Of a stretch of DNA of 64,000 bases, positions 10,055 to 19,379 are shown one piece after another (the stretch's first letter is position 1; every line of letters begins with the position of its first letter). The position numbers and the translations under genes were made by a program. The DNA lies in NCBI GenBank assembly GCA_947460175.1, contig CANHGW010000004.1, forward strand, positions 1 through 64,000. Direction: 5' to 3'. The notes under the pieces were generated by a model, which saw only the letters and a program-made list of their open reading frames with translations, was not told the DNA's origin and ran no database searches. The stretch comes from Bacteroidota bacterium. GTDB lineage: Bacteria; Bacteroidota; Bacteroidia; Chitinophagales; Chitinophagaceae.

Positions 10055-11179
10055 TTACAAAAACAATTCACTTGCCACCCAATCGGCAAACAATTTTCCT
10101 TTTTGTGTTAAATGTATATTTTCAGATTTAAGTTGAATCATTTCAGTTTCGGTCAATTGCGTTAATTTTTGATCGAATAGATTCCATTCATGCGTGAATA
10201 ATTGTTCTTTCATTGCGTTGATTGAAATTCCCTTTGAAGTTCTAAGTTGCGTCAAAATTTGATCATTCATTTTTTCTTCTCGCGAAAGAATTTCTTGTTC
10301 AAAATCCAATTGCTTAGTTTCTACCCCATGTAGGTATTTTATGTTATTTGCTATATTCCATTGACGACTAATTCCATTGTACGAATGGGCAGATGGTCCT
10401 ATGCCTATATATTGTTTCCCATTCCAATAATTACTATTATGAATTGCATGTTTGCTAGGTTTTGAAAAACTTGATATCTCATAATGTTCAAATCCATGTT
10501 CTTCCATTTTATACATTAAGTATTCATATTGTTCGGCGCTTTGTTCATGATTCACTGGCTTTTCATTGCCCTTTTTGATCAATGATGCCAAAGCTGTTTT
10601 AGGTTCTACCGTCATTGCATAACAAGATAAGTGAGGTATTTCAAGCTTCATCATTGTTTCAATATTCTTATGCCATTTTTCGTGGGTAAGCATTGGAAAT
10701 CCAAAAATCAAATCTGCACTTATATTTTCTACTCCAGCATCTTGTGCTATTTGTATACATCGCAAAGCGTCATGAGCATTATGTGCACGATTCATATATA
10801 GTAAGTCTTCATCATAAAAGCTCTGTACACCGATGCTTAATCGATCAATACCCACTTTATTGAACGCTTTTATTTTATCATTACTTACATCATCAGGGTT
10901 GGCCTCTAAGGTGCATTCCGAAATGGAATCTATCGAATAATGTTCGTATACGCCATTTAATAATCGATCAATGTCACTTACTTCTAACAAACTGGGCGTT
11001 CCTCCACCAAAATAGATGGTTTCTATTTTCTCACCATTCAAATATTCTTTTCGCAATTTCAACTCACACAATAAAGATTCAATCATCTCGTTTTTGTACT
11101 TCAAACTTGTAGAGAAATGAAAATTGCAATAATGGCATGCTTTTTTGCAAAATGGAATATGAAAATAAATACCTGCCAT
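10055..11179 (-). CDS. hemW: HemW-like radical SAM heme chaperone
   Basis: Radical SAM protein of the HemN/HemW family, 374 residues, cytoplasmic. It carries the [4Fe-4S]-binding CxxxCxxC (CKKACHYC) close to the N terminus, the glycine-rich SAM contact YFGGGTPS and the family segment IGVQSF. True coproporphyrinogen dehydrogenases (HemN) have a fourth Cys two residues after the motif; here that position is Phe (CHYCNFHF), as in HemW, which is thought to hand heme to target enzymes rather than oxidise coproporphyrinogen. I chose the ATG at 11179 (MAGIYFHIPF) because the family starts there; an upstream in-frame ATG at 11248 would add 23 atypical residues overlapping the divergent gene's leader. 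Confidence 0.9.
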   Translation of the reverse strand: MAGIYFHIPFCKKACHYCNFHFSTSLKYKNEMIESLLCELKLRKEYLNGEKIETIYFGGGTPSLLEVSDIDRLLNGVYEHYSIDSISECTLEANPDDVSNDKIKAFNKVGIDRLSIGVQSFYDEDLLYMNRAHNAHDALRCIQIAQDAGVENISADLIFGFPMLTHEKWHKNIETMMKLEIPHLSCYAMTVEPKTALASLIKKGNEKPVNHEQSAEQYEYLMYKMEEHGFEHYEISSFSKPSKHAIHNSNYWNGKQYIGIGPSAHSYNGISRQWNIANNIKYLHGVETKQLDFEQEILSREEKMNDQILTQLRTSKGISINAMKEQLFTHEWNLFDQKLTQLTETEMIQLKSENIHLTQKGKLFADWVASELFL

Positions 11180-11270
11180 ACAAGAAATAATGATTCGCTG
11201 TAAAAGTACTTTCTTTGCAATGAATATTTTATTCAAAAATAAAATCAACTACAAGCGACTCATTAGAAAT

Positions 11271-13052
11271 ATGAACATGAAACTTATCTATCAGTTAGTT
11301 ATCTTACTATTAGTTTCATTTCAAATGAATGCACAAGTCGTATCACTCGTACTTAAAGGGATGTACAAAGATACATTTCTATCATTGACATCAATACCCT
11401 TACAATACAATTCACCTACCGAATGCACCGAATCTCTTCAAAAAGCTCACCTTGAACTTTACAAACAAGGCTATCTTGCAGCGAGTATTGATAGCATCGA
11501 GTATCTTGAAAAAGAAGTAATCGCCTCTGTATATGTTGGCGAAAAATATGTGTGGGCTCATCTTAAAAATAACAACATCCCATCCAACTTGCTAAATCAA
11601 AGTCGATTTGACGAAAAGAAATTTTTTGGCAAACCTGTGGAAGTAAAAAAACTGTATCCAGTATTTGAAAAAATAATTACCTATTACGAAGACAATGGAT
11701 TCCCTTTTTGTCATTTGTATTTAGATAGCATAAGCTCATCCAATGGGAATGTATCAGGTGTATTGACGTTGAATAAAGGACCCATCACTCGACTCGACAC
11801 CATCATCATCAACGAAGATGTAAATATTTCTCGTAACTATGTAATGCATTATTTAGGATTTAAAAATCGAATGCTTTACAATGAAAGTAAAATAAAAGCA
11901 ATCAATAAACGCATCAATGAACTTCCATTTCTCACAGAGTCCTATCCGTGGCGAATTGATTTTAATGTTGCTAAAACAACCTTGAATCTTTACCTCAAAA
12001 ACAAATCGGCCAATCGTGCAGATGTATTAATAGGGCTTCTTCCCAACAATGACGAACTTGGTGGCAAATTCCTTTTAACCGGCGATATTAAACTTGGCTT
12101 TGTAAATGCATTAGGACAAGGCGAACAAATTCAAATCAATTGGCAAAACCTTCAATACAAATCACCACGATACAATATTCAATTTCAACTTCCATATTTA
12201 CTCAATACACCTATTGGAATTTCTGGAAAATTTGATTTTTACAAAAAAGATACCACCTTTAAAACGACCAATGGAGAACTTGGGTTATTGTATCAACTCA
12301 ATGCATCCGATCAAATAAAAGCCTATTATCAATTGGCGAGTAATCGTGTTGGCAGCATTAATATTCCTTCCTTACTTGCTACAAGAGCCTTACCTGCCAA
12401 TGGCGATGTTACCTATCGTACTTTTGGTATAGAATTATTGCTCAATAGAGTCGATTACAAAATCAATCCTCGCAAAGGCTATAGGCTTTTAGTGAACGGC
12501 GGAGTTTCATTTCGCAATTTGATAAAAAATACAACCATTGAAACTACCTTCGATCCTATTGCCAACAAACCTTTTGCATACCTGTATGATAGCATTGCTA
12601 CTAAAAGTTATAAATACAATCTATTTGGTCAATTCAGCTATTTCGTTCCGCTCCGCAAACGATTGATATTGGCAAGTATCTACTCAGGTGGGTTTACTTA
12701 TAGCACCAATCCATTGTTTCGCAATGAACTCTATCAAATAGGTGGTTATCGATTATTGCGTGGCTTTGATGAAGGAAGTCTTTTTGTGAATCAATACCAT
12801 GTATTGACAATCGAACCTCGTTATTTACTTTCGGCCAACTCATACTTTTTTCTTTTTGGTGATATAAGTCATATCCAATCCAATTACAATCAAATCAAAT
12901 TGAATGACAACCCTTATAGTCTTGGAGCAGGAATGACCTTCGAAACGCGAGCAGGTTTATTTAATATTAGTTATGCCGTTGGAGCTCGTAATCAAACCTC
13001 ATTACAATTGCGTAGTTCTAAAATTCATTTTGGGTATATCAATTATTTTTAA
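11271..13052 (+). CDS. BamA/TamA-like outer-membrane beta-barrel protein
   Basis: Outer-membrane protein of about 593 residues. The start at 11271 (or 11277) gives a clean signal peptide (MKLIYQLVILLLVSFQMNAQ); the longer open frame from 11190 would bury it. The N-terminal third has POTRA-like features (YEDNGFPFCHLYLDSI, LNKGPITRLDTIIINED). The C-terminal half is rich in alternating strands and shows the surface-antigen signature YQIGGYRLLRGFDEGSLF, and ends in an aromatic residue typical of barrels (GYINYF). By length it is smaller than true BamA (five POTRA domains), so it is a TamA-like or accessory Omp85 relative of unknown cargo. It is divergent from hemW and 77 bp ahead of a T9SS cargo gene. 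Confidence 0.85.
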   Translation: MNMKLIYQLVILLLVSFQMNAQVVSLVLKGMYKDTFLSLTSIPLQYNSPTECTESLQKAHLELYKQGYLAASIDSIEYLEKEVIASVYVGEKYVWAHLKNNNIPSNLLNQSRFDEKKFFGKPVEVKKLYPVFEKIITYYEDNGFPFCHLYLDSISSSNGNVSGVLTLNKGPITRLDTIIINEDVNISRNYVMHYLGFKNRMLYNESKIKAINKRINELPFLTESYPWRIDFNVAKTTLNLYLKNKSANRADVLIGLLPNNDELGGKFLLTGDIKLGFVNALGQGEQIQINWQNLQYKSPRYNIQFQLPYLLNTPIGISGKFDFYKKDTTFKTTNGELGLLYQLNASDQIKAYYQLASNRVGSINIPSLLATRALPANGDVTYRTFGIELLLNRVDYKINPRKGYRLLVNGGVSFRNLIKNTTIETTFDPIANKPFAYLYDSIATKSYKYNLFGQFSYFVPLRKRLILASIYSGGFTYSTNPLFRNELYQIGGYRLLRGFDEGSLFVNQYHVLTIEPRYLLSANSYFFLFGDISHIQSNYNQIKLNDNPYSLGAGMTFETRAGLFNISYAVGARNQTSLQLRSSKIHFGYINYF

Positions 13053-13129
13053 ACCAAAATAGATTTAAAAAATACCCCTCTTCATCATTCAATCTTGTTT
13101 TGTTGTATCTTCGATAAAAATACATTGAA

Positions 13130-15031
13130 ATGAAAACTACTATATATCTTATTTCTTTCATTCTTCTTAGTCAGTTTTTGGGTGCTCAAACCAAATCTAC
13201 AACTGGCACTTTCTCGGGTATACAATCTACACCTTTATTTTCAAGTACTGATGCGTCTAATCTGAGTGCGCCGCATTGGAATATAAACTTTCAAAGTTTG
13301 TATGCAAAAAGTAAAGGCGGTATAAAAAATACAGGCATTTTAAAACAACAAAAGTTGAAAGAAAAATTAGAATCAATCGCAGAACATAATTTTGGCACAA
13401 CGAATCTAAACAAAACAACAGCCACCAATCCTACCATAGGAACAAATTTCAAAGGCAATGAATTAAAAACATGGACACCTACTGATAATACCGTAGCAGT
13501 TTCCAACAATGGCATAATCGTTAGTTGTATAAATTATGGAGTAGAATATTACGATACAGCGGGTACGGCCATTGTGCAAAATCAAACATGGGATGCGTTT
13601 GTAAATAATGCAGCATTAAACCAGGCGAAATTTGACCCTCGAGTAGTATATGATAATAAACATGATCGGTTCATTATAGTTCTATTGCACGGATTTTCAT
13701 CTACTACTTCAAAAATATTAGTTTGTTTTTCAAAAACAAACAACCCTGTAGATGGATGGAATATTTATCAACTAAGTGGCAATCCATACAATGATAGCAC
13801 ATGGACCGACTATCCTACTATCGGTATCAGCGACGATGATTTATTTATCAATGGCAATCGTTTTGGGAATGCGCCCAATTATCTTTTCAAGGAATCTTAT
13901 ATCTATCAAATTGGTTTAACAGAAGGCTATGCTGGTACTACGTTGAACTATGGACTATGGAATAATATCTACACTCCCGACAGTAAAGAAGGGATTACCT
14001 TGTATCCAGCACAAGATGGACAAGGACGAAGCCTCAAAGACAAAATGTATTTTGTAAGTCTCATGCCTGATTCTGGTTCGCATGTCTATTTATTCGAAAT
14101 CAATGGCAACTTACTTTCACCTAACAAATCAATGACAGCATCACAATATGCAATTCCACATTATGAAGTATGCGCCAATGCGTTTGAAAAAGATCCTACT
14201 ACAAACAATATTGATTCCTTGTATACAGGAAGTGCTTGGACTCAAAATGCATTTTCACTCAACAGAACTATACACTTTACGTATTGTGCCGATATCTTAA
14301 ATGGATGGTGTGGCATTCAATATGGTCGTATCATGCTTGATTCAAATAGAGCTGATGTAGTATCCTTTGGTCAACAAGGAACCGACCTATCCTATCCAGC
14401 TATTGCTTCATTTGGATATGACTCACTAGACCAAGGCGCCGTGATTGCCTATCTGCAATCAGACTCAAGCATGACTCCTCAATGTGGTGTAATCTCTGTT
14501 GACCATGCATTGACTTGGAGCTCACTTCAAACTGTGAAAACAGGTGATACTGTTGTGAATATATTATTCCCTCCTAACTATGCCACTTCACCTGAACGCT
14601 GGGGTGACTATACTGGCATATGTCGTAAATACAACTCTCCTATTCCACAAGCTTGGATGGCAGCAGCTTATGGTGCCAATACACTTCCTCGTCGTGCATC
14701 CTTTGGTACTTGGATAGCTCAGTTGATTACCGGCGAAAATCCTTTACCTGTTTTCACACAAGACATTGAAGAACCTTCCACTTCAATACTATATCCAAAT
14801 CCAGCAAGTGATGCTTTTACGATTGAATTTAAAAATAATAAAACAGGCTTGGTTAGTATTTATCTGTATGACATCAATGGTCGTATTGTAAAAACACTCT
14901 TCAACGATCATTTACGTGTAAGCAATAACCAGTTGAGCTTCAATCGTTTGATGTTATCGCCAGGGATGTATTACATCAAGGTAATGAGAGAAGGCGAATT
15001 ACTAGCTATTGAAAAGCTGACTATACAATAG
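13130..15031 (+). CDS. Secreted protein with T9SS C-terminal sorting domain
   Basis: A 633-residue exported protein. Residues 1-19 form a signal peptide (MKTTIYLISFILLSQFLGAQ). The body has a propeller-like look (FDPRVVYDNKHDRFIIV, TDYPTIGISDDDLFI, ERWGDYTGICRKY), a set of motifs common in secreted Bacteroidota proteins without assigned function. The last 80 residues are a T9SS sorting domain (SILYPNPASDAFTIEF, LSPGMYYIKVMREGE), so the protein should cross the outer membrane and be anchored or released. No catalytic motif is apparent. It may be co-transcribed with the barrel protein upstream, although a 77-bp gap leaves room for a promoter (TATCTTCG at 13106, no clear upstream element). Confidence 0.85.
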   Translation: MKTTIYLISFILLSQFLGAQTKSTTGTFSGIQSTPLFSSTDASNLSAPHWNINFQSLYAKSKGGIKNTGILKQQKLKEKLESIAEHNFGTTNLNKTTATNPTIGTNFKGNELKTWTPTDNTVAVSNNGIIVSCINYGVEYYDTAGTAIVQNQTWDAFVNNAALNQAKFDPRVVYDNKHDRFIIVLLHGFSSTTSKILVCFSKTNNPVDGWNIYQLSGNPYNDSTWTDYPTIGISDDDLFINGNRFGNAPNYLFKESYIYQIGLTEGYAGTTLNYGLWNNIYTPDSKEGITLYPAQDGQGRSLKDKMYFVSLMPDSGSHVYLFEINGNLLSPNKSMTASQYAIPHYEVCANAFEKDPTTNNIDSLYTGSAWTQNAFSLNRTIHFTYCADILNGWCGIQYGRIMLDSNRADVVSFGQQGTDLSYPAIASFGYDSLDQGAVIAYLQSDSSMTPQCGVISVDHALTWSSLQTVKTGDTVVNILFPPNYATSPERWGDYTGICRKYNSPIPQAWMAAAYGANTLPRRASFGTWIAQLITGENPLPVFTQDIEEPSTSILYPNPASDAFTIEFKNNKTGLVSIYLYDINGRIVKTLFNDHLRVSNNQLSFNRLMLSPGMYYIKVMREGELLAIEKLTIQ

Positions 15032-15045
15032 CAGCATTGTTTCAT

Positions 15046-15804
15046 TTATCCAAAATGACCTCCAATATAATTTTGAGTCAATTCCATTTTTGGATGATTA
15101 AAGATTGTGTCACATGAATCAAACTCTATTAATTCTCCCAAATACATAAACGCCACTTTATCAGATATACGTTGCGCTTGTTGCATATTGTGCGTTACAA
15201 TTATAATCGTATAATCCTCTTTTAATTTCACAATCAAATCTTCAATTTTTCGAGTACTGATTGGATCTAATGCTGAGCAAGGTTCATCCATCAATATCAC
15301 TTCTGGTCTCAAAACCACTGTTCGTGCAATGCATAATCGTTGTTGTTGTCCACCTGATAATTTAGTCGCAGGCTTTTTCAATTCATCCTTAACTTCATCC
15401 CATAAAAAACTTTCACGTAATGCTGATTCAATCATATCAGGAATTTCATTTTTGGGAAACTTATGAATATTCAATGCATAAGCCATATTATCATAAATAC
15501 TTTTAGGCAATGGATTCGGCTTTTGAAAAACCATTCCGATTCTTTTTCTTATTTCAGTGACAGAACACGCTTTGTCATACAAATTAATATCATCCAATTT
15601 GAATATCCCTTCTATTTTTACATCATTCACCAAATCATGCATCCTATTGAATGATCGAAGCAATGTTGATTTTCCACATCCTGATGGACCTATCAATGAA
15701 GTGACTTGATTTTTTTGAAATTCAATAGACACATTTTTCAATATCTGTTTGTTTCCAAAAAATAAGTTTATATCGTTTGCTGATAATTTAATTTCTTCTT
15801 TCAT
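15046..15804 (-). CDS. pstB: Phosphate ABC transporter ATP-binding protein PstB
   Basis: ATPase of the high-affinity phosphate importer, 252 residues, membrane-associated on the cytoplasmic side. Walker A is GPSGCGKST, the ABC signature LSGGQQQRLCIA, Walker B VILMDEPCSALD, and the switch His lies in IIIVTHNMQQA. I place the start at 15804 (MKEEIKLSAND), one base after the pstA stop; the open frame extends 14 codons further into pstA, but that would be a long overlap and is not conserved in the family. It is the last gene of pstS-C-A-B, and no phoU follows. Confidence 0.95.
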   Translation of the reverse strand: MKEEIKLSANDINLFFGNKQILKNVSIEFQKNQVTSLIGPSGCGKSTLLRSFNRMHDLVNDVKIEGIFKLDDINLYDKACSVTEIRKRIGMVFQKPNPLPKSIYDNMAYALNIHKFPKNEIPDMIESALRESFLWDEVKDELKKPATKLSGGQQQRLCIARTVVLRPEVILMDEPCSALDPISTRKIEDLIVKLKEDYTIIIVTHNMQQAQRISDKVAFMYLGELIEFDSCDTIFNHPKMELTQNYIGGHFG

Positions 15805-15805
15805 G

Positions 15806-16651
15806 TTAATCTTGTGTTCTGTGTTTAAATCGAATGTAGAAGGCAACTAGATTTAGTATAAAAACCAATGAAATCAAAACAACGGCTGTAGCATATGCCA
15901 ACGGCCTTACTTGTTCGATTGCTTGATGTTGAGTAGACAACATATACAAGTGGTACGGAAGGGACATAAATTCTTGATTCAATGAGGTAGTAAAATCATT
16001 GATATAAAAAGCCACTCCCGTAAATAAAATAGGTGCTGTTTCACCTGCAGCTCTCGACAATGTAAGTATCACACCTGTTAATATTCCAGACAATGCTTTG
16101 GGTAATACCACATCTTTGATTGTTTCAAATTGAGTTGCCCCTAATGCAAGTGTAGCTTCTCGCATTGAGTTAGGAATTTGCTTTAAGGCTTCTTCTGTAG
16201 TTGTGATAATGTATGGTAATGAGAGTAATCCAAGGGTGAGTCCTGCAGATAATACCGAAGTGCCTAATTGCATGGCTTGTACAAACAAAGCCAATCCAAA
16301 CAATCCATAAATAATAGACGGGATACCCGATAAATTTCGGATAGATGCTCGTATGATATTGGTCAATATCGAAGGCTTTGAATACTCATTTAAATAAATA
16401 GCACATGATACACCAAATGGAACTGCAAATAAAGTAGTTATCATGGTTAACATGAGTGTTCCGATTATAGCTGGTAGTATTCCGCCTTTTGTCATACCAT
16501 TCGTTGGGAATTGGCTTATAAAATGCCATGAAACAGATGACAATCCTTTTGAAAAAATATCAAACAATACAATGCCTAAAATGGCACATACTATTCCTGT
16601 ACTTATTAGCAAAATAAACCAATTTATATAGTTCTTTACTTGCTTTATCAT
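15806..16651 (-). CDS. pstA: Phosphate ABC transporter permease PstA
   Basis: Inner-membrane permease of the phosphate importer, 281 residues with about six hydrophobic segments. The family features are the N-terminal segment GILPAIIGTLMLT and the coupling loop EALKQIPNSMREATLALGAT, which docks on PstB. Its ATG overlaps the pstC stop by 4 bp (ATGA), indicating translational coupling. Confidence 0.95.
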   Translation of the reverse strand: MIKQVKNYINWFILLISTGIVCAILGIVLFDIFSKGLSSVSWHFISQFPTNGMTKGGILPAIIGTLMLTMITTLFAVPFGVSCAIYLNEYSKPSILTNIIRASIRNLSGIPSIIYGLFGLALFVQAMQLGTSVLSAGLTLGLLSLPYIITTTEEALKQIPNSMREATLALGATQFETIKDVVLPKALSGILTGVILTLSRAAGETAPILFTGVAFYINDFTTSLNQEFMSLPYHLYMLSTQHQAIEQVRPLAYATAVVLISLVFILNLVAFYIRFKHRTQD

Positions 16652-17535
16652 GAATGAAAATTTCGCAATCTATTGGCATAGTTTTCACCAATGAGATTAA
16701 TGATGAATGTAATACAAAACAAGACTGCAGCTATCGCAAATAATGCATAATAATGGGTTGTTTGAAAAGGCACTTCCCCCATTTCAATTGCAATGGTAGC
16801 AGTAATAGTTCGTATGGAATCAAAAAAGCCTTTTGGGAATGCTGATGCATTTCCAGTTGCCATTAATACGGTCATAGTTTCGCCCAATGCCCTTCCAAGT
16901 CCAAGCATGATTGCAGCTATTAAACCAGGCATAGCGGCAGGCAATGTAACTTGATACAATGTTTCCCATTTATTGGCACCCAATGCCAATGAAGCTTCTC
17001 TATGCGATTTAGGCACTGCATTAATTGCATCTTCACTAATGGTAATGATTGTAGGCAATGCCATAATGGCCAACAGAAAAGAACCATTCAATGCATTCAA
17101 ACCATTTTGCAATCCAACAATATTTGCAATGCCTGGCCCTACAAGTACAATTCCTAAAAATCCAATGGCAACAGAAGGAACCGATGCCAACATCTCAATA
17201 ATAGGTTTCAAAATAGCTTGGACTCTCTTTGGTGCAAAATCAGACAAATATGCGGCTGTTAAAATACCAATAGGTATTGAAATTACCATAGCGCCTAAGG
17301 AAACTAATCCTGTACTTACTAGTAATGGAAGAATACCATAATTTTCGTTGTTACTTCCAGGACTCCATTGATTCCCCGTGAAAAAATCAATTGGACTTTT
17401 ATGTAAAAAAAACGAAATACTATTGTAAATCAACATAGAAAAAATGCCAAATAAAAGTATAATTGTAAGCAAGCCTGTAACCTTAAACAACAGTTTAAAA
17501 AATGCATCTTTATTTTCTCTTTTTTCTATACTCAT
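16648..17535 (-). CDS. pstC: Phosphate ABC transporter permease PstC
   Basis: Second permease of the phosphate importer, 295 residues. It has a long cytoplasmic N terminus, a first helix at about residues 17-35, and the coupling loop EDAINAVPKSHREASLALGAN, followed by GRALGETMTVLMATGNA, typical of PstC. It follows pstS with a 2-bp gap and overlaps pstA by 4 bp, so the four genes form one operon. Confidence 0.95.
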   Translation of the reverse strand: MSIEKRENKDAFFKLLFKVTGLLTIILLFGIFSMLIYNSISFFLHKSPIDFFTGNQWSPGSNNENYGILPLLVSTGLVSLGAMVISIPIGILTAAYLSDFAPKRVQAILKPIIEMLASVPSVAIGFLGIVLVGPGIANIVGLQNGLNALNGSFLLAIMALPTIITISEDAINAVPKSHREASLALGANKWETLYQVTLPAAMPGLIAAIMLGLGRALGETMTVLMATGNASAFPKGFFDSIRTITATIAIEMGEVPFQTTHYYALFAIAAVLFCITFIINLIGENYANRLRNFHS

Positions 17536-17537
17536 TT

Positions 17538-18380
17538 TTATTTATTGATAGGATAATAGCCTGCTTCTTGTATGATATTCATGCCACTAGTATTTTGCTC
17601 AAATGCCAATAACTCTTTAATTTTTTCAAACGAAGATTTTTTATAATACTGATACAATGGCCGTTGGAAAAAATAATTACTTTTCGCTATTTGAACTGCA
17701 TCCAATGGAGAAACTGACTTCGCAGAATCATTCTCTTTAATACACAATACCTTTAAATTAGAATTCGTTTGACGAGATACATATCCTGCTCCTACATACC
17801 CTATACCAGAATGATCGTATTTAATCGCTTCCAATATCTGTGCATTGCCATTCATTTCTTTTGCTTTATCACTAAATTCAATATTTAATTTGTGCTTAAT
17901 AAATTCGTGTGTACCAGAATTACTTTGTCGACCATAAATATTAATTTTTTTATTGACGGATGTAATCTCATTCCAATTATTGATACTTCCACTCAATATC
18001 CCTTTTAATGTTTCAATAGTAATAGAATCAATCGGTATCTCTGTTGAAACTACAAACGCAATGGCATCTTGTGCAAATATGAATGAATCTATTTGAATAT
18101 TCTTTTGATTAAATAATTCCATTTCAGTAAGCTTCATTCGTCTTGAAGAATTGGCCATGTCGGCAGTACCGTTTAGAAGAGAAGCAATACCTAATCCAGA
18201 ACCACCACCAGAAATTGAAATGAATATAGATTTTTGTTCAACATGAAACGCTTCTGCTAACTGTACAGATAAATTCACTTCTGTATCGGATCCTTTTATC
18301 TTTATGGTTTCATTGGTTGAATTACATGACACACAAATACTAACAACAAGTAACATCAACAGTATACTCCGAAATCCCAT
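17538..18380 (-). CDS. pstS: Phosphate-binding lipoprotein PstS
   Basis: Solute-binding protein of the phosphate importer, 280 residues. The N terminus is a lipoprotein signal with Cys19 (SICVSCN), so it should sit as a lipid-anchored periplasmic receptor. Phosphate-ligand regions of the PBP-like family are visible: IKGSDTEVNLS, ISGGGSGLGI with TADMANSSR, and YGRQSNSGTHEFI. It is first in the operon. A TACTTTTG box lies only a few bases before its ATG, suggesting a near-leaderless transcript. Confidence 0.93.
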   Translation of the reverse strand: MGFRSILLMLLVVSICVSCNSTNETIKIKGSDTEVNLSVQLAEAFHVEQKSIFISISGGGSGLGIASLLNGTADMANSSRRMKLTEMELFNQKNIQIDSFIFAQDAIAFVVSTEIPIDSITIETLKGILSGSINNWNEITSVNKKINIYGRQSNSGTHEFIKHKLNIEFSDKAKEMNGNAQILEAIKYDHSGIGYVGAGYVSRQTNSNLKVLCIKENDSAKSVSPLDAVQIAKSNYFFQRPLYQYYKKSSFEKIKELLAFEQNTSGMNIIQEAGYYPINK

Positions 18381-18385
18381 AATTA

Positions 18386-18393
18386 CAAAAGTA
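18386..18393 (-). promoter_or_regulatory. -7 box upstream of pstS
   Basis: TACTTTTG on the minus strand matches TAnnTTTG and ends 5 bases before the pstS ATG (18380). No TTG lies at the expected 19-base distance, so only the -7 element is supported. Confidence 0.45.
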
Positions 18394-18439
18394 GATGATG
18401 GGTATTACTCAACTGTTACACACTCTTTACATTTATGTT

Positions 18440-18550
18440 ATCAAAATGAATCTTAATGATTAAATTTTCGGTGATTACAATTCGATAATAATGCATTGTC
18501 CAAATGTTCAAATGTAATTTTCATCTTTGCATCATCAAAATGAATCTTAA
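18440..18550 (+). repeat. 17-bp direct repeat duplicating the start-codon region of the LpxH-like gene
   Basis: ATCAAAATGAATCTTAA occurs at 18440-18456 and again at 18534-18550, where its ATG is the start codon of the phosphoesterase. The upstream copy encodes only MNLND followed by a stop. Confidence 0.8.
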
Positions 18551-19364
18551 AAGAACATTAGATGTAGTTGTAATTAGTGATGTCCATTTGGGCACATACG
18601 GCTGCCACGCCAAAGAACTCTTAACTTACCTAAAATCGATACAGCCTCAAAAATTAATCCTGAATGGAGATATTATAGACATTTGGAATTTTAGCAAACG
18701 GTATTTTCCCAAATCACATATGAATGTTTTGAGAAGAATCATGAAGATGGCAAATAATGGTGTAGAGGTAATTTACATCACAGGCAATCATGATGATATG
18801 CTTCGAAAATATACCGATTTAGAATTTGGCAATTTAAAATTGGTTGATAAATATGTGTTGGATCTAGAAGATAAAAAAGCATGGGTTTTCCATGGTGATA
18901 TTTTTGACAGCACTACAAATGGATCGGCCAAATTCATTGCAAAATTAGGTGGCAAGGGTTATGATTTATTAATCCTTATCAATCGATTCGTAAACTGGTG
19001 CTTGGAGAAAGCGGGTAAAGAAAAAATGAGCTTTTCTAAAAAGGTAAAAGATAGTGTTAAGAAAGCTGTATCATGGATCAACAATTTTGAAACCATAGCT
19101 GCAGAACTTGCAATAGAAAAAGGATTTGACTATGTATTATGTGGACATATTCATAAACAGCAAAGCAGAATAGTAACAACCGAAAAAGGATCTGTGCATT
19201 ATTTAAATAGCGGTGATTGGGTCGAAAACCTTACAGCTCTTGAATACAGCAACTCATCATGGAGTATTTATCAATTCAATCAAAACCGATCGTTGATTGT
19301 AGAAGAAGTAGACAATGAAACAGAATACGCATCTGATTTATTAAGCAAAATATTAGCCCTTTAG
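18540..19364 (+). CDS. LpxH-like metallophosphoesterase (UDP-2,3-diacylglucosamine diphosphatase family)
   Basis: Calcineurin-type phosphoesterase of 274 residues with all metal-binding blocks: ISDVHLGTYG, LNGDIIDIW, ITGNHDD, VFHGDIFD and CGHIHKQ. The SDVHLG opening and spacing match the UDP-2,3-diacylglucosamine hydrolase branch, which makes lipid X in lipid A synthesis, but several Bacteroidota paralogs exist, so the exact substrate is uncertain. I chose ATG 18540 (MNLKRTLDVVVISD); the open frame upstream has no family residues. It lies 15 bp before a glycosyltransferase gene, which suggests a joint role in envelope glycolipid metabolism. Confidence 0.8.
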   Translation: MNLKRTLDVVVISDVHLGTYGCHAKELLTYLKSIQPQKLILNGDIIDIWNFSKRYFPKSHMNVLRRIMKMANNGVEVIYITGNHDDMLRKYTDLEFGNLKLVDKYVLDLEDKKAWVFHGDIFDSTTNGSAKFIAKLGGKGYDLLILINRFVNWCLEKAGKEKMSFSKKVKDSVKKAVSWINNFETIAAELAIEKGFDYVLCGHIHKQQSRIVTTEKGSVHYLNSGDWVENLTALEYSNSSWSIYQFNQNRSLIVEEVDNETEYASDLLSKILAL

Positions 19365-19379
19365 AAATAATAAAACAAT

